Source: CAZWBR01 sp964632305
GTDB taxonomy: Bacteria; Bacteroidota; Bacteroidia; Bacteroidales; Prolixibacteraceae
Reading direction: 5' to 3'
Assembly: GCA_964632305.1 (NCBI GenBank)
Contig: CAZWBR010000002.1
Coordinates: 62,001 to 126,000, forward strand
DNA length: 64,000 nt
Both the position numbers and the translations under genes were made by a program. Numbering within the stretch: the first letter of the stretch is position 1; every line of letters starts with the position of its first letter. This document shows positions 1 to 7,193 of the stretch, piece after piece. Below the pieces are notes generated by a model. The model worked only from the letters and a program-made list of their open reading frames with translations, was not told the origin of the DNA and made no database searches.

Positions 1-71
1 TTAACTTTTTCTTGCTGAGTACAAGAAGCCATCAAAAAAATTGAAAAAATCATAATCAGACTAGTCTTCAT
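1..71 (-). CDS. Partial lipoprotein (5' end only)
   Basis: An ATG at 71 on the minus strand opens a frame that runs off the left edge without a stop. The 23 visible residues read MKTSLIMIFSIFLMASC followed by TQQEKV: one basic residue, a hydrophobic stretch and a lipobox ending at Cys17, that is, a lipoprotein signal peptide. A -7 promoter box of Bacteroidota type lies about 46 nt upstream. The mature protein is outside the window, so no function can be given. It is divergent from the M3 peptidase gene. Confidence 0.7.
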   Translation of the reverse strand, partial: MKTSLIMIFSIFLMASCTQQEKV

Positions 72-388
72 GATAATAAAATAATTTATTGGTTTGTAAC
101 TATTTAGTCGAAGTCCCAAATTTAGGAATAAATGAGCGAAAATTGGAAACGATATGAAGATTATTGATTATTTTTTCATCAATCCATAGGGTGATTCGTT
201 TTACAGATTATTTGTATTTGCAGAATAATATCATATAAATATCGCTTTCAATTTATTAAGTTTGCATTTTTCGGGTCTTAAAATCCCTGCATCAGAAATA
301 TTGGTTCCGGCTAACTTAATTAAGTTATTAGCCTGGGATTGAAGGCTCAAGAGAATTGTCATGTTTAACTAATAAAATAATTACTATT
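72..388. other. Divergent intergenic region
   Basis: AT-rich spacer between the left-edge lipoprotein and the M3 peptidase. Apart from the minus-strand -7 box at 117-124 I see no gene, RNA or repeat. The plus-strand promoter of the peptidase must lie here but no convincing consensus was found. Confidence 0.5.
117..124 (-). promoter_or_regulatory. Putative -7 promoter box of the left-edge lipoprotein
   Basis: On the minus strand this reads TAAATTTG, an exact match to the Bacteroidota -7 consensus TAnnTTTG, 46 nt before the ATG at 71. No clear -33 TTTG was found at the expected 19-21 nt spacing, so this rests on one box. Confidence 0.4.
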
Positions 389-2503
389 GTGAAACGATTG
401 TTTATCCTGTTTGCTGCCGCGGGACTCTTAGCTTCCTGTGCAGACGAGAAAAAAAATACCGCGGAAATGAATCCTTTCTTTACGGCTTATAACACTCCGT
501 TTGATGTCCCCCCATTTGATAAAATTCAAAACAAACACTATCTGCCGGCGTTTGAAGAAGGGATCAAACAACACAATTCAGAGATCGACAAGATTATTAA
601 CAATTCAGAAGCTCCGACTTTTGCCAATACCATTGAGGCATTGGATTACAGCGGAGATCTTCTGGGAAGAGTCAACATCGTCTTTTCCAACATTAAAGAG
701 GCCAACACCAACGATTCAATCGATAAGATTGCCGAGCAGGTGGCGCCATTGATGTCGCAACACAGCGATGCCATTAAACTGAATGAAAAGTTGTTTGCCC
801 GTGTCAAAGCCGTTTATGATCAAAAAAGCGGTCTGAACCTGAACCCTGAGCAGAGCCGTCTGCTGGAGGAAACCTTCAAAGGTTTTGTCCGTGGCGGGGC
901 CAACCTTCCGGAAGACAAGAAAGAAGAATTGAAGAAAATCAATGAACAGCTTTCGTTGTTAGACCTGAAATTTGGAAACAACATGTTGGCTGAAACCAAT
1001 AATTTCAAACTGGTAATTGATAAAAAAGAAGATCTTGCAGGACTTCCCGAATCAGTTGTTGCCGGTGCTGCCGAAGAGGCCAAAGCCGCCGGGATGGATG
1101 GTAAATGGGTATTCACGCTGCAGAAGCCTAGCTGGATTCCTTTTGTTACCTATTCAGAGCGACGCGATTTGCGTGAGATTCTCTATAAGGCAATGTATAA
1201 CCGGGGCAACAACGGAAATGAGTTCGACAATAAGGCTGTCATCAACGATATTGTCAACCTTAGGTTGAAAAAGGCTAAAATAATGGGATACGACAGTTGG
1301 TCTGCCTTTGTTTTGGACGACTGTATGGCCAAGAATTCCAAAAACGTCTATGACCTGTTGTATAAAGTATGGGAACCAGCCCTCAGACGTGCGAAAGAAG
1401 AGGCTAAGGATATTCAAGCTATGATCGATCGTGAAGGGGGAGAATTCAAACTGGAAAGTTGGGATTGGTGGTACTATGCCGAAAAAGTCCGCAAGGAAAA
1501 ATATGACCTCGACGAAGAACAGATCCGCCCTTACTTTGAAATGAACAATGTTCGTGACGGAGTATTCGCTGTGGCTAATAAACTTTATGGGCTCACCTTT
1601 AACCGGTTGGAAAATATGCCTATCTACCATCCCGAATGCGAGGTATTTGAAGTAAAGGATGTTGACGGATCCTCTATCGGAGTCCTTTATATGGATTATT
1701 ATCCCAGGGCATCGAAAAAAGGTGGCGCATGGATGACCAACTATCGTGAGCAATACTACAATCAACAAGGACAAAATATCCGTCCGGTAGTCTCGATCAC
1801 CTGTAATTTCTCCAAACCTACCGGTGATAAACCAGCATTGCTCACCTATGATGAAGTTGAAACGCTTTTCCACGAGTTTGGTCATGGATTACATGGATTA
1901 TTGTCGCAATGTCATTATAAAGGCCTTGCCGGGACTAATGTATCACGCGACTTTGTTGAACTTCCTTCACAGATCATGGAACATTGGGCACCTGAACCGG
2001 AAGTCTTGAAAATGTACGCCAAACATTATCAGACCGGGGAAGCCATCCCTCAGGAATTGATCGATAAGATCACCAAATCGGGGAAATTCAACCAGGGATT
2101 TGCCACTACTGAATTCCTTGCTGCGGCAATTCTGGATATGGATTATCACACCATCACCGACAGCATGAAGATCGATGTGGAACAGTTTGAAAAATCATCC
2201 ATGGATAAAGCCGGTTTAATCAGTGAGATTATCCCGCGTTACCGTTCCACTTATTATGCCCATATCTTCTCCGGTGGATATTCAAGCGGTTATTACAGTT
2301 ATGTTTGGGCTGAAGTGCTGGATGCCGACGCATTTGAAGCATTTAAGGAGACCGGTAACATCTTCGATCAGACGGTAGCCAAGTCCTTCCGGACCAATGT
2401 TCTGGAACGCGGCGGTACCGATGAAGCCATGAAACTCTACCTCAACTTTAGGGGAAAAGAACCGGGCATCGAGCCATTGCTTAAGAACAGAGGATTAAAC
2501 TGA
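389..2503 (+). CDS. dcp: M3 family metallopeptidase (peptidyl-dipeptidase Dcp-like), lipoprotein
   Basis: Zinc oligopeptidase of family M3, expected to trim short peptides in the periplasm. The signature HEFGH is at residues 495-499 and the third zinc ligand fits Glu524 in the downstream FVELPSQ motif. The frame is open from a TTG at 356, but I choose the GTG at 389: it gives a compact signal peptide MKRLFILFAAAGLLASC with the lipobox Cys at 17, whereas the longer start adds 11 residues before it. The 704 residues match the usual family length (about 680-720). It is a single-gene unit with its own terminator just downstream. Dcp (dipeptidyl carboxypeptidase) is the best subfamily guess over oligopeptidase A. 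Confidence 0.9.
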   Translation: MKRLFILFAAAGLLASCADEKKNTAEMNPFFTAYNTPFDVPPFDKIQNKHYLPAFEEGIKQHNSEIDKIINNSEAPTFANTIEALDYSGDLLGRVNIVFSNIKEANTNDSIDKIAEQVAPLMSQHSDAIKLNEKLFARVKAVYDQKSGLNLNPEQSRLLEETFKGFVRGGANLPEDKKEELKKINEQLSLLDLKFGNNMLAETNNFKLVIDKKEDLAGLPESVVAGAAEEAKAAGMDGKWVFTLQKPSWIPFVTYSERRDLREILYKAMYNRGNNGNEFDNKAVINDIVNLRLKKAKIMGYDSWSAFVLDDCMAKNSKNVYDLLYKVWEPALRRAKEEAKDIQAMIDREGGEFKLESWDWWYYAEKVRKEKYDLDEEQIRPYFEMNNVRDGVFAVANKLYGLTFNRLENMPIYHPECEVFEVKDVDGSSIGVLYMDYYPRASKKGGAWMTNYREQYYNQQGQNIRPVVSITCNFSKPTGDKPALLTYDEVETLFHEFGHGLHGLLSQCHYKGLAGTNVSRDFVELPSQIMEHWAPEPEVLKMYAKHYQTGEAIPQELIDKITKSGKFNQGFATTEFLAAAILDMDYHTITDSMKIDVEQFEKSSMDKAGLISEIIPRYRSTYYAHIFSGGYSSGYYSYVWAEVLDADAFEAFKETGNIFDQTVAKSFRTNVLERGGTDEAMKLYLNFRGKEPGIEPLLKNRGLN

Positions 2504-2581
2504 TTCAGGGTTTCAACTTAAGGTTACCATACTCATGACGTAACCTTGAGACGCCGAAAATTAACGTAAGAATATTTCTTT

Positions 2582-2620
2582 AAAGGCTGTTTCATTCCGA
2601 AAATGAAACAGCCTTTTTTT
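2582..2620 (+). terminator. Intrinsic terminator after the M3 peptidase
   Basis: Perfect stem of GGCTGTTTCAT with ATGAAACAGCC, a short loop and a run of seven T. It closes the peptidase transcript and separates it from the ATPase operon. Confidence 0.9.
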
Positions 2621-2885
2621 GAATATGATGAATCCTTTCTTGATATAACTCTTTAAAAAAGTATGTAAAATTTAAGCATTATTAAAAAAAAATGCTTAAA
2701 TTTCATAATAACTGACAGAAAGATATAAGAGATAAGGATTTGATTTTCAAATTAAGGCCATTATTTCAACCTTAGCTAAACGAAAAATCGCACTATTGAC
2801 TCTATAATAGTTTTCTGATTGGTTCGCAGGATACTGGATGTCTGTTTTGATAAAAGAGTAAATCGTTTTCATAAAAAGATCAACA
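2621..2885. other. Leader/promoter region of the N-ATPase operon
   Basis: About 265 AT-rich bases with no gene. It holds the 13-bp inverted repeat at 2668-2703. No exact TAnnTTTG box was found; TAGTTTTC near 2807-2814 is a near match. The operon promoter presumably lies here. Confidence 0.45.
2668..2703. repeat. 13-bp perfect AT-rich inverted repeat upstream of the N-ATPase operon
   Basis: AAATTTAAGCATT (2668-2680) is followed after 10 nt by its exact complement AATGCTTAAATTT (2691-2703). It lies about 180 nt upstream of atpD and downstream of a separate good terminator, so it is not needed to end the previous gene. It could be an operator or a second hairpin; the function is not known. Confidence 0.7.
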
Positions 2886-4349
2886 ATGGAAACCTCTGCT
2901 GAAACAAAAAATAACCAGACTAATACAGGGAAAGTTATTTCTGTCAGGGGCAGTGTTGTTGATGTTTATTTTGAACGGGACCTTCCCCCGATATATACTC
3001 GATTAAGAACAGGCAAGGATGGAAAAATTGAAATCGAAGTACTGACCCAGCTTAATGGCAATATTGTCCGCGGCATAGCATTAACCCCGACACAGGGGCT
3101 TTGCCGAGGAACCCTTGTCGTCAATACGGGTGAACCGATAAAAGCGCCTGTTGGCAGAGGGATTGTTTCCCGAATGTTTGATGTATTTGGCAACACGATT
3201 GACCGGCAAGGTAAATTATCAAATGTATCCTGGCGTTCGATCCATCAAAATCCCCCCCCTCTTGAAAGGCGTTCCACTAAATCTGAAATCTTTGAAACGG
3301 GTATAAAACTAATTGATGTATTAGTGCCGCTTGAACGCGGAGGGAAAGCGGGACTTTTCGGAGGCGCAGGTGTTGGTAAAACGGTACTACTAACCGAGAT
3401 GATCCACAATATGATCAAGCAACACCATGGCATGAGTATCTTTTGCGGAATCGGTGAGCGATGCCGGGAAGGGGAAGAACTCTATCGCGATATGAAAAAT
3501 GCCGGGATCCTGCCAAATATGGTCATGTTATTTGGTCAGATGAACGAACCACCCGGTGCCCGATTCCGTATCGGACAAGCCGCACTTACTATGGCCGAAT
3601 ATTTCAGGGACGATGAACAAAGAGATGTATTGCTTTTGATCGACAATATCTTCCGGTTTATTCAGGCAGGGATGGAAATGTCGGGGCTGATGGGACAAAT
3701 GCCCTCCCGTCTGGGTTATCAGCCTACTCTATCGACTGAATTATCAAGATTGGAGGAGCGAATAGCCAATACCAGTTCAGGAGCAATCACGTCGATTCAG
3801 GCCGTTTACGTGCCGGCTGATGACTTGACCGATCCGGCGTCTGTTCACACCTTCTCTCACCTGTCAGCCTCCATTGTTTTATCCCGCAAACGCGCAAGTG
3901 AAGGTCTTTATCCCGCGATCGATCCCCTGTTGTCGAGTTCAAAGATGGCCACCCCGGGAATCATCAGTGAAAGGCACTATCAAATCTCTCAGGAAATAAG
4001 ACGGACACTTGCCCAATATGAGGATTTAAAAGACATCATAGCAATGCTTGGCTTGGAGCAGCTATCGTTTGAGAACAGAAAAATAGTTTACCGGGCTCGT
4101 AAGCTGGAACGATTTCTCACTCAACCCTTCTTTACCACCGAACAATTTAGCGGGTTGGCTGGAAGGTATGTCAGTCTTAAAAATGCGCTGGATGGTTGTG
4201 AACAAATATTGGAGGATTCTTTCGATCATGTTCCTGAAAGCGCTTTCTACATGATTGGAAATATCAATGAGATAAAGGACCACCCCGGATCTGCTAAACC
4301 GGCAGAACACGAGAAGTTTAAAGCGGAAAACAGTAATTCAGTAAGGTAA
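2886..4349 (+). CDS. atpD: N-type ATPase subunit beta
   Basis: Catalytic subunit of the soluble part of an N-type (F-like) rotary ATPase. The Walker A motif GGAGVGKT is at residues 159-166, the catalytic-glutamate motif GER at 190-192, and the Walker B region reads LLLIDNIFRF. Length, 487 aa, is normal for beta. The canonical DELSEED contact segment is replaced by LEQLSFEN (before RARKLERFLTQPFF), losing most of its acidic residues. First gene of a nine-gene operon in the order beta-epsilon-Q-R-a-c-b-alpha-gamma, which is diagnostic for N-ATPases and differs from the usual F-ATPase order. Its stop overlaps the epsilon start (TAATG). The specific N-ATPase assignment comes from the operon as a whole. 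Confidence 0.95.
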   Translation: METSAETKNNQTNTGKVISVRGSVVDVYFERDLPPIYTRLRTGKDGKIEIEVLTQLNGNIVRGIALTPTQGLCRGTLVVNTGEPIKAPVGRGIVSRMFDVFGNTIDRQGKLSNVSWRSIHQNPPPLERRSTKSEIFETGIKLIDVLVPLERGGKAGLFGGAGVGKTVLLTEMIHNMIKQHHGMSIFCGIGERCREGEELYRDMKNAGILPNMVMLFGQMNEPPGARFRIGQAALTMAEYFRDDEQRDVLLLIDNIFRFIQAGMEMSGLMGQMPSRLGYQPTLSTELSRLEERIANTSSGAITSIQAVYVPADDLTDPASVHTFSHLSASIVLSRKRASEGLYPAIDPLLSSSKMATPGIISERHYQISQEIRRTLAQYEDLKDIIAMLGLEQLSFENRKIVYRARKLERFLTQPFFTTEQFSGLAGRYVSLKNALDGCEQILEDSFDHVPESAFYMIGNINEIKDHPGSAKPAEHEKFKAENSNSVR

Positions 4350-4753
4350 TGGAAACAGACTTAATGAATCTGAAAATACTCCTGCCTTTCAGGATCTTCG
4401 CTGATTTAAGCGGAATAAAACGCATTGTGGCAGAAACGCCGCTCGGTTCTTTTGGTCTTTTACCTCATCGACTCGATTGTGTAGCTGCCCTTGCTCCGGG
4501 AATTCTTATTTATGAAACTGATGCAGGGGAAGAATCATATGTTGCAATAGATGAAGGAATTCTTGTAAAAACTAAAGGGGAGGTATTTGTTTCAGTCAGA
4601 AATGCGATACAGGGAACTGAACTTGGTCTTTTACACAAGGCGGTACAGGAGGAATTTCTGAATATCAGTGAGCAGGAGAAAAAACTCCGTTCGGTACTGG
4701 CAAGATTGGAACTCAGCTTTATTCGAAGATTAGAAGAATTTAGACAAAAATGA
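4349..4753 (+). CDS. atpC: N-type ATPase subunit epsilon
   Basis: Central-stalk subunit joining gamma to the c ring. The N-terminal part matches the epsilon beta-sandwich, with the segment GSFGLLPHRLDCVAALAPG corresponding to the conserved 'G.fGvlp.H' region; the C-terminal 40 residues are the charged helical hairpin. Length 134 aa is normal. Translation is coupled to atpD by a one-base overlap. Weakly conserved in general, so identity rests on motif plus position. Confidence 0.88.
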   Translation: METDLMNLKILLPFRIFADLSGIKRIVAETPLGSFGLLPHRLDCVAALAPGILIYETDAGEESYVAIDEGILVKTKGEVFVSVRNAIQGTELGLLHKAVQEEFLNISEQEKKLRSVLARLELSFIRRLEEFRQK

Positions 4754-4757
4754 AACG

Positions 4758-5084
4758 ATGAAATCTATTCAGGAAAGTAAAAGAAAAGGTTTGAACCATA
4801 TGATAAAAGAGAAAGAAACATTGAAGCTAAAGGAAAGACAACGATCCAAACGCGGAATATGGTACAGCCTTGGTATGTTTGGAATCGTCGGCTGGGTTGT
4901 TGTAGTACCTACCTTATTGGGGGCAATGCTCGGGGCATGGTTGGACAAACGGTTTCAGGGTAATCAGTCCTGGACTTTATCCCTATTGCTGGTGGGACTA
5001 GTCATGGGGTGTATCTGTGCCTGGCAATGGCTTGCCAGGGAAAATAAGGAAATCCATAATAACGGGGAGGAAAAAAATGAATGA
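4758..5084 (+). CDS. atpQ: N-type ATPase accessory membrane protein AtpQ (AtpI-like)
   Basis: Small membrane protein of the AtpI/F0F1 accessory family, found in N-ATPase operons just before AtpR and thought to help assemble or load the membrane sector. Two hydrophobic helices are visible: roughly residues 36-60 (SLGMFGIVGWVVVVPTLLGAM) and 74-94, between a highly basic N-terminus and a charged tail. Length 108 aa. An in-frame ATG at 4800 would remove 14 residues and cannot be excluded. It overlaps atpR by 8 nt. Confidence 0.8.
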   Translation: MKSIQESKRKGLNHMIKEKETLKLKERQRSKRGIWYSLGMFGIVGWVVVVPTLLGAMLGAWLDKRFQGNQSWTLSLLLVGLVMGCICAWQWLARENKEIHNNGEEKNE

Positions 5085-5361
5085 AATAAGTAATTACATC
5101 CTTGTTTTTTGTGCCGGCATTCTTCTTGGAGCATTTTTTTTCGGAGGTCTGCTATGGACCACCAAAAAAGGTCTGTTATCAAAAAATCCGGCCCTCATTT
5201 TTATAACCAGCGCAGTTCTGCGAATCAGCATCACACTCATTGGATTTTATTACCTGAGTTCACATCAATGGGACAAGATGTTGATATGTCTGGTTGGATT
5301 CATTCTTGCCCGGTTTTTCATTACCCGTATTGTGCAACAGTCTGCTATAAATAAGAGTTAA
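5077..5361 (+). CDS. atpR: N-type ATPase membrane protein AtpR
   Basis: 94-residue protein with three hydrophobic helices, matching AtpR, a subunit known only from N-ATPase operons. The second helix carries a conserved-type intramembrane arginine (SAVLRISITLIGF); AtpR has been proposed to interact with the rotor carboxylates. I chose ATG 5077 rather than the open upstream codons, because GGGGAGG (5064-5070) is a clear Shine-Dalgarno at correct spacing and the upstream segment is hydrophilic and lies within atpQ. Presence of this gene is one of the best arguments for the N-ATPase call. Confidence 0.82.
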   Translation: MNEISNYILVFCAGILLGAFFFGGLLWTTKKGLLSKNPALIFITSAVLRISITLIGFYYLSSHQWDKMLICLVGFILARFFITRIVQQSAINKS

Positions 5362-5372
5362 AATTCAATACC

Positions 5373-6089
5373 ATGGAAATCAGTCCTGATGAAATGATCT
5401 TCTACGAAATTGGGTTTGTAAAGATTAACGCTACGATAGTTTTCACATGGTTCCTGATTGTTTTAATGACCATAGGCTCTGTCATGATCACCCGCAACCT
5501 AAAGAGCGGGATTCATATCTCGCGCTGGCAAAATATCCTTGAAATTATTGTTTTGGGCATCAAAAAACAAATCATCGATGTTGGATTATACAAAGCAGAG
5601 AAGTACATTGGATTTATTGGCACACTGTTTTTGTTCCTTTTTATATCTAACCTATTAATTGTATTGCCTGGCTACAAAAATCCAACCAGTTCTCTTTCCA
5701 CCACTTCGGCATTAGCAGTATCCGTTTTTTTTGCCGTACCTCTTTTTAATATTCTCGAAAATGGATTAATCAATCATTTAAAGACCTATATAAAACCGGT
5801 ATTTGTAATGCTGCCCTTTCATATTATCAGTGAATTCTCAAGGACCGTAGCATTGGCTGTCCGTCTTTTTGGAAATATGATGAGCGGAGAAGTTATTGTG
5901 GCAATATTACTTACAATAACTCCTCTGGTATTTCCAGCCATCATGAGTGCCTTCGGACTGCTGGTCGGAACGGTACAGGCCTATATCTTCAGTGTCCTGG
6001 CCACAGTATTTATTGCAGCTGCAGCCCATGAATCCGAGAAATTGCATTTCAAACATAAAAAGAATGTCGATCATACACTTGTAAATTAA
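5373..6089 (+). CDS. atpB: N-type ATPase subunit a
   Basis: Membrane stator subunit that forms the ion half-channels against the c ring. The key helix is visible as AVRLFGNMMSGEVIVAILL, including the essential arginine that releases the ion from the rotor carboxylate. The last helices (LVGTVQAYIFSVLATVFIAAA) match the conserved QAYIF region. At 238 aa it is typical. The C-terminus ends in a His/Lys-rich tail. It sits between atpR and the c subunit gene, as expected for an N-ATPase operon. Confidence 0.93.
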   Translation: MEISPDEMIFYEIGFVKINATIVFTWFLIVLMTIGSVMITRNLKSGIHISRWQNILEIIVLGIKKQIIDVGLYKAEKYIGFIGTLFLFLFISNLLIVLPGYKNPTSSLSTTSALAVSVFFAVPLFNILENGLINHLKTYIKPVFVMLPFHIISEFSRTVALAVRLFGNMMSGEVIVAILLTITPLVFPAIMSAFGLLVGTVQAYIFSVLATVFIAAAAHESEKLHFKHKKNVDHTLVN

Positions 6090-6095
6090 AAAGAA

Positions 6096-6102
6096 AAGGA
6101 GG
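6096..6102 (+). promoter_or_regulatory. Strong Shine-Dalgarno before atpE
   Basis: AAGGAGG 7 nt before the atpE ATG at 6110. Bacteroidota genes usually do without such sites. It fits the need for many copies of the c subunit; similar sites precede atpR (5064-5070) and atpF (6382-6387). Confidence 0.7.
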
Positions 6103-6109
6103 AAAAATT

Positions 6110-6391
6110 ATGGATGATATCACATTAATTGGATCAATTTCCATCATTGTGGCCGGACTAACGATTACGTTAGGAAGCATTTCACCAGCTTTAGGCGAAA
6201 CAAAAGCAATCATATCGGCGTTGAGCTCCATCGCGCAGCAGCCCGATGTTGCCTCCACAATTACCAGAACATTATTTGTAGGGCTGGCTATGATTGAGTC
6301 TCTGGCCATCTATTGTTTCGTTGTATCAATGATCCTGATTTTCGCCAATCCATTTTGGAGTTTTGTCATCACAAAAGTTTCCGGAGGTTAA
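6110..6391 (+). CDS. atpE: N-type ATPase subunit c (rotor), Na+-type ligand pattern
   Basis: Two-helix hairpin of 93 residues that forms the rotor ring. Helix 2 holds Glu63-Ser64 and Tyr68 (MIESLAIYCF), aligning with the E-S...Y sodium ligands of Ilyobacter tartaricus c (E65, S66, Y70). Helix 1 has Glu30 (SPALGETKAI) where Ilyobacter has Gln32, giving two carboxylates per hairpin. The polar loop reads IAQQPD. The usual GxGxGxGxG motif of helix 1 is largely lost (Gly16, Gly22 and Gly29 remain), a change linked in the family to large rings. Ligand pattern does not prove Na+ coupling, since one studied N-ATPase ring proved H+-specific. Confidence 0.93.
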   Translation: MDDITLIGSISIIVAGLTITLGSISPALGETKAIISALSSIAQQPDVASTITRTLFVGLAMIESLAIYCFVVSMILIFANPFWSFVITKVSGG

Positions 6392-6394
6392 GCT

Positions 6395-7171
6395 ATGCTA
6401 TTCGATTGGTTTACATTCATAATGCAGTTTTTCAATTTTTTGCTCCTTGTCTGGTTGATGAGGCGGTTCCTTTACAAACCTATTCTGAAAGCCATCGATG
6501 AACGGGAGAACTATATTACATCACAACTGCAGGATGCTGAAGAGGATAAAGCCAAGGCGAATCAGGAGTTGGAACGACTAAAAGAACTGAAAAATAATCT
6601 GGAAGACCAGCAACAGGAACTTTTGGTAAAAGCAGTTGAAGATGCGGATTCCACTCATCGCAAGCTACTGGAAGAGGCCCGTAAAGATGCTGATAATTTG
6701 AGAGCCAAGCTACACGACTCATTAGTTAGCGAACAAAAAAACCTTAGTTCCGAGTTTATCCGACGTACCCAGGAAGAGATTTTTTCCATCTCAAGAAGAA
6801 TCCTTGCCGATCTTGCATCGGTCAGCCTGGAGACTCAAATGACCCATATCTTTCTGGAACGAATCATCAAGATGGATCAGGAGGCTAACGATACCCTTCA
6901 CAAAGCCATTCTCAATGCCAATTCAAAGGTGATCGTGAGAAGTTGTTTCGATCTGGATAGTCAGTTGCAGTCTTTGATTCAAACAACCATTGAAGATCAG
7001 ATTTCCGTAAAAGTCGATATAAAATTCGAAACTGCGCCCTATCTGATTGGTGGAATAGCATTGATTGCCGAAGGGTATATGGTTGTCTGGAGCATTTCGG
7101 ATTATTTGGCATCACTTGAAGCAAACGTTGCCGGATTTCTGAAAGATTTCCCTGCAAAAACCGTCAAATAA
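6395..7171 (+). CDS. atpF: N-type ATPase subunit b with delta-like C-terminus
   Basis: Peripheral stalk subunit. Residues 5-26 form one membrane helix, about 35-150 a charged coiled coil, and the last third is globular. Residues 215-242 (starting PYLIGGIALIAEG) resemble the C-terminal domain of the delta subunit, which has a similar 'lIGGi.i..g....dgSi...L' pattern. At 258 aa it is about 100 residues longer than ordinary b, and no delta gene is present in the operon, so this one chain probably does both jobs. A GGAGG site (6383-6387) precedes the ATG. Confidence 0.87.
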   Translation: MLFDWFTFIMQFFNFLLLVWLMRRFLYKPILKAIDERENYITSQLQDAEEDKAKANQELERLKELKNNLEDQQQELLVKAVEDADSTHRKLLEEARKDADNLRAKLHDSLVSEQKNLSSEFIRRTQEEIFSISRRILADLASVSLETQMTHIFLERIIKMDQEANDTLHKAILNANSKVIVRSCFDLDSQLQSLIQTTIEDQISVKVDIKFETAPYLIGGIALIAEGYMVVWSISDYLASLEANVAGFLKDFPAKTVK

Positions 7172-7193
7172 TACCAATACAAGGTGTTGAACT

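Noticed and set aside
1154..1885. 243-codon open frame antisense to the M3 peptidase
   Set aside because: Shadow of the real gene, which has a full zinc motif and expected length; the antisense translation resembles nothing.
5017..5076. Longer start for AtpR
   Set aside because: The extra residues lie inside atpQ and are hydrophilic; ATG 5077 has a strong SD and gives the usual AtpR length.
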